A stretch of 20,588 nt of DNA from Bacillota bacterium (GTDB lineage Bacteria > Bacillota > UBA4882 > UBA8346): the NCBI GenBank assembly GCA_023402395.1, contig JAEYGI010000039.1, positions 1-20,588 of the forward strand. The letters are read 5' to 3'. The notes beneath the pieces were generated by a model. That model saw only the letters and a list, made by a program, of their open reading frames with translations. It ran no database searches and had not been told where the DNA came from. A program made the position numbers and the translations under genes. Positions 15,786 to 20,588 of this stretch are shown one piece after another (within the stretch, counting starts at the first letter, position 1; every line of letters starts with the position of its first letter).

Positions 15786-17336
15786 TTAGTTCTTTTGGCC
15801 CTGTTTCTGTTGATACCATTCGCGGGCCCGCTGGGTTACTTCATCGCCGCCGGTTTTGTGCCATTTCTCCACGAACTCGTCGAATTTGCCGATGGGGTAA
15901 ACCCCGATAATAATTTTCGCGGCGTATTCGAAATAAAGCGTATGGGCGACGATATCGGGATATCCTTCGTAAATGGTCCCCGGCAGCCCGTCGCCGGCGA
16001 TGGCTTTCACACTCTTCTGGTTGTCGTGCATGGCTTTGATCGCCATGTCATACACGGGTTTCAAGGCCGGGTCCGTAAAATCCGACAGGACGTTTTCGCT
16101 GAATTCAGCGGTGCGGATGATATCCGGCAGCAACGGGTCTTGCTGGGTCTTACTGATCGGGAACAGGGTCTTCTGGCCGTCTTTGACCTGATGGTGCATG
16201 CCTTCGACGCCAAGATACAACGGATACTGTAATTTCGGATCAGCCAGCGCGTTCAGCACTTTTAAGGAAGCGATCAATTTCGCCTGATCTTTGTTGTTCT
16301 TAACCGCCCAATAGGCGGTGCGGCGGATCCGTTTCATCGTGATGAATCCTTGATATTTATCCACTTTCGGCACGGGCAGGCTGACCAGTTCCGCCTGGGG
16401 ACTGACTTGGCGCATCGGCAGCACCCGCGGGACCAAAAATTCGGGCTGATGATAGAAACAGCCGACGCGATCGCTTTTCAACTTGGCGTCGAAGAGGTTT
16501 TTGTTATTCAAAAACGTTTCCTGGTCCAGCAATCCCTCTTTATAAAGCTGGGCGCAGAATTCCAACGCCGCTTTCATATTGGGAGTGACCGCCGCGTAAG
16601 TTAGTTTTTTATTGTACAGATCCCATTCCGGGAAGCCTTCGTCCATGGCCACGCCGTACATGGCAAACAGCACATCCATCCAGCGGCCGTTCTCGCGGCC
16701 GATCATCGGAAGCTCGTCCTTTTTGCCGTTGCCGTTGGGGTCTTTATCGCGGAACGCCCGGAGCACGGCGACGAACTCTTCCTTGGTGGCGGGGACTTTC
16801 ATTCCCACTTTATCAAGCCAATCTTTGCGGATCATCGCCCCGTTAATCCCATAATTCAGGATCTGCGGGACAAAATAGATCCGGCCTTTTCCGGTCGGGT
16901 CCAACGCCTTGACGGTGTTCCAGACATCTTTGGGCATGGTGCGCCACAAAACCGGCGCATATTTGGGCAAAAGCTCGGTGAGATCCGCCAAAGCCCCCTG
17001 TTTCGCCAAAGCGATCTCAATGCCGCCCCAGGGTACGAACAGATCGGGCATCTCGCTCCCGGCAATCTTCATGTTCAGCGTATTCAGATAAGTAGTCCCG
17101 CCGTTCCAGTCCACATAAGGATGAATTACGCCGACCCCAATTGTCTCTTTGTAGAAGTTATACAGTTTGCTGCCTTTTTCGATCGGCTGCCGGCCGGCGG
17201 AATTGGGATACCAGACCTCAATATCGGTCACCGATTTTGGCTTGGCGGCTTCAACCGTACCGGGAACGCCGCTCGATCCGAGCGTCAGCATGCCCAAAAG
17301 AACGACCAACAGCAATTGCGAATACCGCGTTTTCAT
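15786..17336 (-). CDS. Extracellular oligosaccharide-binding protein of an ABC importer (LplA/LipO type)
   Basis: The 516-aa product is a family 1-type solute-binding protein that should deliver oligosaccharides to the two permeases encoded upstream. The N-terminus is a signal peptide with hydrophobic core at about 8-22 and probable cleavage near VEAA-KPKS (about 31). Features of the large LplA-like group include PDLFVPWGG, a RIYFVPQ strand, DKDPNGNGKKDELP, a likely calcium-binding loop near 195-210, and a long C-terminal lobe. Unlike most Bacillota relatives there is no cysteine in the signal region, so it should not be a lipoprotein. The start ATG 17336 has GGGGAGG 5 nt upstream. It is separated from the permease genes by the repeat element at 17406-17645 and closes with the terminator at 15698-15737. 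Confidence 0.92.
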   Translation of the reverse strand: MKTRYSQLLLVVLLGMLTLGSSGVPGTVEAAKPKSVTDIEVWYPNSAGRQPIEKGSKLYNFYKETIGVGVIHPYVDWNGGTTYLNTLNMKIAGSEMPDLFVPWGGIEIALAKQGALADLTELLPKYAPVLWRTMPKDVWNTVKALDPTGKGRIYFVPQILNYGINGAMIRKDWLDKVGMKVPATKEEFVAVLRAFRDKDPNGNGKKDELPMIGRENGRWMDVLFAMYGVAMDEGFPEWDLYNKKLTYAAVTPNMKAALEFCAQLYKEGLLDQETFLNNKNLFDAKLKSDRVGCFYHQPEFLVPRVLPMRQVSPQAELVSLPVPKVDKYQGFITMKRIRRTAYWAVKNNKDQAKLIASLKVLNALADPKLQYPLYLGVEGMHHQVKDGQKTLFPISKTQQDPLLPDIIRTAEFSENVLSDFTDPALKPVYDMAIKAMHDNQKSVKAIAGDGLPGTIYEGYPDIVAHTLYFEYAAKIIIGVYPIGKFDEFVEKWHKTGGDEVTQRAREWYQQKQGQKN

Positions 17337-17405
17337 TTTTTCCTCCCCTTTTCTTATTTATTGATTATTCTGACTCTCCAGTTTGCTCAGGTAAGCCAAA
17401 CAACT

Positions 17406-17645
17406 GTCGACGCTGATCTCAATGCCCTCACCCCACGGGTTGATTCGAAGCGGCCTGCCCTCCCCCATGACGCTATCAAAAGACGATAGCTATGGGGGAG
17501 GGACTCAAGAGGCCCAAATACATGTTGGTCAAGGGGTTAGACCCTATTTTCCCCTCGCCCATCGTGAGTGCTTTTCGAGCGAAATGGGCGAGGGCAGACG
17601 GCTTGAATTGGCCCAATGGGTGAGGGCATCGGCTGCAACGTCGAC
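17406..17645. repeat. Palindromic MITE-like element, copy B (240 bp)
   Basis: The outer 34-bp ends are inverted repeats matching at 25 positions, starting GTCGACG at both ends and sharing ATGCCCTCACCC. Hairpin 1 has perfect 11-bp arms CCCTCCCCCAT (17458-17468) and ATGGGGGAGGG (17492-17502), with inner GCTATC/GATAGC arms. Hairpin 2 has perfect arms CCCTCGCCCAT (17552-17562) and ATGGGCGAGGG (17584-17594). No protein frame is credible and no clear target-site duplication is seen. Copy A lies at 5926-6296. It splits the permease genes from the binding-protein gene. This element and the hairpin at 17693-17737 fill most of the 497-bp gap 17337-17833. Confidence 0.75.
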
Positions 17646-17692
17646 CACCCTTAATCCTGACCTAATTGGATAGTCAGATTCATTATTATCCA

Positions 17693-17737
17693 TTTCCGGA
17701 ACCAACCGCCGCTTACGCGACGTTTTGGTTCCGGAAA
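17693..17737 (-). terminator. 13-bp perfect inverted repeat after the permease genes
   Basis: TTTCCGGAACCAA (17693-17705) and TTGGTTCCGGAAA (17725-17737) form a perfect stem with a 19-nt loop. It lies about 100 bp downstream of the second permease stop. There is no real U-run after the stem, so it may protect the transcript end or weaken readthrough rather than terminate fully. The stretch 17738-17833 holds nothing I can identify. Confidence 0.45.
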
Positions 17738-17833
17738 CAGACCATTTTGGACCGTGCCCATTGATTCCGGATTTACTTTTAAAATCCTGGTCAAAATGAT
17801 TTCCAGCTAACCATCCCGGCCACGGCGCCGCAA

Positions 17834-18709
17834 TCATCCCTTGACCGCTCCCAGCATGGCGCCTTTGACGAAGTAGCGCTGAATGAACGGGTAGACGATC
17901 AAGATCGGAAGCACCGCGAAGATGATCGTGGCCGCCTTGATCGTCCGTTCGCTGGTATTGGTCAGTTCCGCCGCGACAAACATCGACTCCGAGTTGGTGA
18001 TAAACTCCCGTAATTTCATCTGCAGCGGAAAAAGCGCCCGGTTTTGCAAAAACATCAGCGGGTGCTGGAATTGATTCCAAAGCACCACTGCATAAAAGAG
18101 TCCGATGGTTGCCAGCACCGCCTTGGACGAAGGGAGGACGACTTTGAACAAGGTCAGAAAATAACCGCAACCCTCCACTTTAGCCGCTTCCTCCAACTCC
18201 GCCGGGAATTGTTTGAAAAAGGTCCTCATGATAATCATGTTATAGGCGCTGATAATATGCGGGACGACCAAGACCCATAAGGAGTTGTACAGGCCAATCC
18301 CTTTCAGGGTCAGAAAATAGGGGATGATCGGATACTTGAACACCATTGTGACCACAATCGCCACCATCACGACTTTCGCGATCTTCAATTCATCCTTGGA
18401 CAAAGCGTACGCCAGCAATACCGTGAAAAATAGACAGAGGAAGGTCCCGACGACGGTGCTGATCAGGGTAATATAGAAAGAACTCCACAAATCGGACATT
18501 CCCAGAATGTGTTTCCATGAATCCAAGGTTAATTCGACCGGCCAGAGGAATACCTGATTGGTATCCACCGCCCGTCCGGAACTGAGTGATGAGGCCAGCA
18601 CCGATAATAGCGGCACCAGCATAATAAACCCGAGAATGCTGAGAAATGAAATATTGATCACCGCAAACAGCTTGTCAGGATTGGAACGGGTGTTTCGCAT
18701 CGTTACCAT
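17834..18709 (-). CDS. Sugar ABC transporter permease 2 (LplC/YtcP type)
   Basis: The 291-aa inner-membrane protein has about six hydrophobic helices (first at about 16-38) and the ABC importer EAA loop, EEAAKVEGCGYFLTLFKVVLP, near 195-215, which docks on the ATPase. Length and order match the second permease of CUT1-type oligosaccharide importers. Its ATG overlaps the stop of the first permease in the sequence ATGGTAA, so the two are translationally coupled; the nearest ribosome site, GGGAGG, lies inside the upstream gene. ATG 18700 is an alternative start. No ATP-binding gene is present nearby; such importers usually use a shared MsmX-like ATPase. Confidence 0.93.
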   Translation of the reverse strand: MVTMRNTRSNPDKLFAVINISFLSILGFIMLVPLLSVLASSLSSGRAVDTNQVFLWPVELTLDSWKHILGMSDLWSSFYITLISTVVGTFLCLFFTVLLAYALSKDELKIAKVVMVAIVVTMVFKYPIIPYFLTLKGIGLYNSLWVLVVPHIISAYNMIIMRTFFKQFPAELEEAAKVEGCGYFLTLFKVVLPSSKAVLATIGLFYAVVLWNQFQHPLMFLQNRALFPLQMKLREFITNSESMFVAAELTNTSERTIKAATIIFAVLPILIVYPFIQRYFVKGAMLGAVKG

Positions 18710-19668
18710 AGGCCTCCCCCATCCGACATTTTCTTGGAAATCTTATTAAAGGTGAACACCATGGCAAACCCGATTACCGATTGAAAGACGCCAACCGCCG
18801 TCGTATAGCTGTATTGAGCCTGTTGAATGCCGGCCCGGAAAACATAGGTGTCAATGGTGTCCCCGACGCTATAGGTCATCGGCGTCAACAAATTATAGAC
18901 ATGATCGAAGCCAAGCTCCAGGAACTGCCCGATACTGAGCAGGAACAAGGTCAGGATCGTCGGGAACAACAACGGAATCGTGATCGACACGATCTGCCGT
19001 AATTTGCCGGCGCCGTCAATCACCGCCGATTCATAAACCTGGGGATCGATTCCGGCGATCGCCGCCAGATAGACAATGGTTCCCCAGCCCGCGTCGCGCC
19101 AGATCGAAGTTGCGATGAAAATTGGCCGGAAATAGGCTTCGTCCTGCATGAAAATGATCGGGGCCACTCCAAAAAAGCCAAGCGCCTGATTGACGATGCC
19201 GTTCATCGAGAGCACATCGAAGGTCAATCCGGCAATGATCACCCACGAAAAGAAATGCGGAATGTAAAAGACGGTCTGAATCACTTTTTTGAATTTGGGG
19301 CGGATTAACTCATTGATCAGGATCGCCAAGACGATCGGGACCGGGAAAAAGAAAAAGACCCGGCAGAATCCTAAAATCAACGTATTAAAGAACACCCGTT
19401 GAAAATCGTGATAATGAAATAAGGTTTGAAAGTGTTTAAACCCGACCCACGGGCTGTCGAAGAAACCCTGAAACACGGAGTAGTCTTTAAAGGCAATGAT
19501 CGTTCCGGCCAAGGGAATGTAACGAAAAACAATAAAAAAGATGATTCCGGGCAGCGCCATCAGATATAACGGCCAATGCCGCCTCAGATTCTGCGGCAAA
19601 CTCTCCCGTTTCGCCAAACCCGCTGCCTTCGCCTTGCCGCCTTGAACCGCTACCGGCGCCACGCTCAT
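18703..19668 (-). CDS. Sugar ABC transporter permease 1 (LplB type)
   Basis: The 321-aa inner-membrane protein starts with a cytoplasmic tail of about 30 residues, then WPLYLMALPGIIFFIVFRYIP, the typical first helix of LplB-like permeases, and five further helices. The EAA loop reads YESAVIDGAGKLRQIVSITIP. It pairs with the overlapping second permease to form the channel for oligosaccharides brought by the binding protein. The start ATG 19668 has GGGAGG 8 nt upstream. It is the first gene of the transport operon, and the leader upstream contains the shared motif at 19757-19771 inside an 11-bp inverted repeat. Confidence 0.93.
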   Translation of the reverse strand: MSVAPVAVQGGKAKAAGLAKRESLPQNLRRHWPLYLMALPGIIFFIVFRYIPLAGTIIAFKDYSVFQGFFDSPWVGFKHFQTLFHYHDFQRVFFNTLILGFCRVFFFFPVPIVLAILINELIRPKFKKVIQTVFYIPHFFSWVIIAGLTFDVLSMNGIVNQALGFFGVAPIIFMQDEAYFRPIFIATSIWRDAGWGTIVYLAAIAGIDPQVYESAVIDGAGKLRQIVSITIPLLFPTILTLFLLSIGQFLELGFDHVYNLLTPMTYSVGDTIDTYVFRAGIQQAQYSYTTAVGVFQSVIGFAMVFTFNKISKKMSDGGGLW

Positions 19669-19710
19669 CAGATGAACCTCCCGCTATTTTCTCAGGTGGA
19701 ATGTCTTACA

Positions 19711-19795
19711 TAAGATGAAAAAAAGTTCAATCATTTGCCCATTCACAGCCGGCTTTGGGGATGTAAATGCCTATTTCTAAAAAATTTTCATCTTA
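19711..19795 (-). promoter_or_regulatory. Control region of the permease operon
   Basis: TAAGATGAAAA (19711-19721) and TTTTCATCTTA (19785-19795) are an exact 11-bp inverted repeat. Between them lies GGGGATGTAAATGCC (19757-19771), which matches 14 of 15 bases of 11247-11261 upstream of the catabolic operon. On the minus strand it supplies a TTTACA -35-like box, but the -10 region (GTGAAT or GAATGG) is poor, as expected for an activator-dependent promoter. The stretch 19796-19932 contains AT-rich sequence and no gene I can support. Confidence 0.45.
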
Positions 19796-19932
19796 ATCTG
19801 ATTGTAACGTTATTTTTACCTTTTCCAAGGTGACATTTTTAAGATTCGGGAGGGGTGTTTTTTAGGTTTTGGGAAATCCCCGCGCTTCCAACGGTTGCAA
19901 GCCACGAAGTAAGCGGCATGGCGACCCGTCTT

Positions 19933-20454
19933 CTAATAGCCGCTTCTCTTATTTCTCCGATTCAGCCGATGGTGAATATTTAACTGCTGAATTATTTCAT
20001 TGAGTAGATCCCCCCGCTCCAATCGGTAGCGCTCTCGCTCCAGATGATCCGACTCCCGGATCATCTGGAGCGACTCTTCCTTCAACTGAAGCAACACTTT
20101 CTTCAAATGATCCTCTAATATTTCGATCTGGAGAAACACTTCTTTCAAATGATCCTCCAACATTTCCATCTAGAGAAACACTCGCTACAAATGAAGCTCC
20201 AACATTTCCATCTGAAGCGACAGACGCTACAAATGATCCTCTAATATTTCCATCTGTAGCAACAACCGCTCCAACTGATCCGGCTCTCGGATCAACTGGT
20301 GCGACTACTGCTTCAGATGAAGATCCAATACATCCAACCGGGGCGGCATCCGCTCCAACCCATCCGGCTCCCGGATCAGCTAAAGCGGCCGCCGCTTTGA
20401 TTGGAGCGAACTCGCCCCCATCCGATCCAACTCCTCAATCAACTGATCCGGCGT
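19933..20454 (-). pseudogene. Decayed heptad-repeat (coiled-coil) gene
   Basis: One minus-strand frame runs through the 42-bp repeat array and ends at TAG 19935-19933. Translation shows leucine-heptad repeats such as LQMEILEDHL and LQMIRESDHLERERYRLER, a clear coiled-coil pattern, finishing with a basic tail (HHRLNRRNKRSGY). Only the last 78 codons are uninterrupted; further upstream the same frame contains five TAG codons, mostly where neighbouring repeats have CAG or AAG. No start codon with a ribosome site precedes the array. It is best read as a broken gene, possibly interrupted by the IS at 20464. Function is unknown. Confidence 0.45.
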
Positions 20455-20460
20455 TCTGAT
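20007..20460. repeat. 42-bp degenerate tandem repeat array
   Basis: Units start at 20106, 20148, 20190, 20232, 20274, 20316, 20358, 20400 and 20442 (last partial), all in exact 42-bp phase. Earlier there is a unit at 20043 and a 21-bp half unit at 20085. Typical unit openings are AATGATCCTCCAACATTTCC and ACTGATCCGGCTCTCGGATC. The 42-bp period equals 14 codons, or two heptads, and 21-bp half units also occur, so selection on a coiled-coil protein probably shaped it. The plus strand also has a frame free of stops from about 20005 to TGA 20457-20459, rich in Pro, Thr, Ala and Ser, but without a start codon. Confidence 0.8.
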
Positions 20461-20463
20461 CAA

Positions 20464-20492
20464 GGGTGTGTAAAATAAAATGTGTAAACTCC
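20464..20492 (+). repeat. Terminal inverted repeat of an IS (left end)
   Basis: This is the inverted partner of 95-123, with 22 of 29 identical positions. It lies 32 bp upstream of the transposase-like start codon at 20525, the usual layout of an IS256-type left end. It directly abuts the last partial unit of the 42-bp array. Confidence 0.55.
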
Positions 20493-20524
20493 TTGCCGAT
20501 AAAAAAGTAAGGAGAGAAAAAGAA

Positions 20525-20588
20525 ATGGGAATCGATAAAAAAGAACTAAAAGAAATCGTAAAAGAAAAAGGGCTAAAGACCGTTGAAG
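20525..20588 (+). CDS. N-terminal end of a probable IS256-family transposase (partial)
   Basis: An ATG with AAGGAGAG (20509-20516) 8 nt upstream opens a frame that runs off the window after 21 codons, beginning MGIDKKELKEIVKEKGLKTV. The short helical KELKxxVKEKGLKTVE-type start is like those of many Bacillota IS256/Mutator transposases as I recall them. The upstream terminal repeat at 20464-20492 supports an IS. Codon use is strongly A-rich, unlike the GC-rich metabolic genes, which fits a mobile element. Too little is visible to check catalytic residues or intactness. Confidence 0.5.
   Translation, partial: MGIDKKELKEIVKEKGLKTVE

Noticed and set aside
15786..19668. Missing ABC ATPase as a sign of a broken transporter
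   Set aside because: CUT1-type oligosaccharide importers in Bacillota usually rely on one shared MsmX-like ATPase encoded elsewhere, so its absence is normal.
19933..20454. Amber (TAG) recoding in the heptad-repeat frame, because all five internal stops are TAG
   Set aside because: The LUD and GH88 genes in the same window end naturally with TAG, and CAG or AAG to TAG are single-base changes. Simple decay explains the pattern.
20005..20459. Plus-strand Pro/Thr/Ala-rich open frame as a real gene
   Set aside because: No ATG, GTG or TTG with a ribosome site opens it, and an open antisense frame is expected from an in-phase 42-bp repeat. Kept only as an observation.
20007..20460. CRISPR array
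   Set aside because: The repeats are contiguous 42-bp units with no unique spacers and drift gradually; there are no cas genes. The period fits codons, not a CRISPR.
1..20588. tRNA or rRNA genes
   Set aside because: I saw no cloverleaf-like blocks with the expected conserved T-loop sequence and no rRNA-like stretch in the intergenic regions.

Overview
The window looks like a stretch of Bacillota (Firmicutes) chromosome of moderate to high G+C. The clues are a sugar transporter of the LplB/YtcP type without its own ATPase, a YesM/YesN two-component pair, an AraC regulator, strong GGAGG ribosome binding sites and GTG/TTG start options. The solute-binding protein has a cleavable signal peptide but no lipobox cysteine, which would fit a diderm or otherwise atypical Bacillota. 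The species cannot be named from the sequence alone.

Layout. Bases 1-123 hold what looks like the 3' end and terminal inverted repeat of an IS256-type element. Bases 20464-20588 hold the matching terminal repeat and first codons of such an element in the same orientation. Between them lies a roughly 20 kb carbohydrate-use locus. Nearly all genes are on the minus strand. From right to left they are: two permeases (19668-17834); a 240-bp palindromic repeat element; a solute-binding protein (17336-15786) with a strong terminator; a YesM-type sensor kinase and YesN-type response regulator (15611-12222); a convergent AraC regulator on the plus strand (11349-12161); then a catabolic run (11168-438). 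The catabolic run contains a LamG + DUF1961 (YesU-like) protein, a heparinase II/III family lyase, a GH88 unsaturated glucuronyl hydrolase, a second and larger palindromic element, an unrecognised 386-aa protein, a secreted GH28-type protein with two C-terminal lectin-like modules, a LUD-domain protein and an alpha/beta hydrolase. A rho-independent terminator closes it.

How it may work. The only enzyme with an export signal is the GH28-type protein, so it probably trims a uronic-acid polysaccharide outside the cell. The permeases and binding protein would import oligosaccharides using a shared MsmX-type ATPase encoded elsewhere. The lyase then cleaves them in the cytoplasm and the GH88 enzyme removes the unsaturated uronyl residue. 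YesMN and AraC would sense the substrate. A shared 15-bp motif, GGGGATRTAAATGCC, lies 79-89 nt upstream of both the first catabolic gene and the first permease gene, and is the best candidate for a common control site. The true substrate is not determined; no sulfatase is present.

Unusual structures. There are two paired-hairpin, MITE-like repeat elements (5926-6296 and 17406-17645). There is also a 42-bp (14-codon, two-heptad) tandem repeat array at 20007-20460 that reads as a decayed coiled-coil gene, with a short remnant of the same repeat beside the other IS end.
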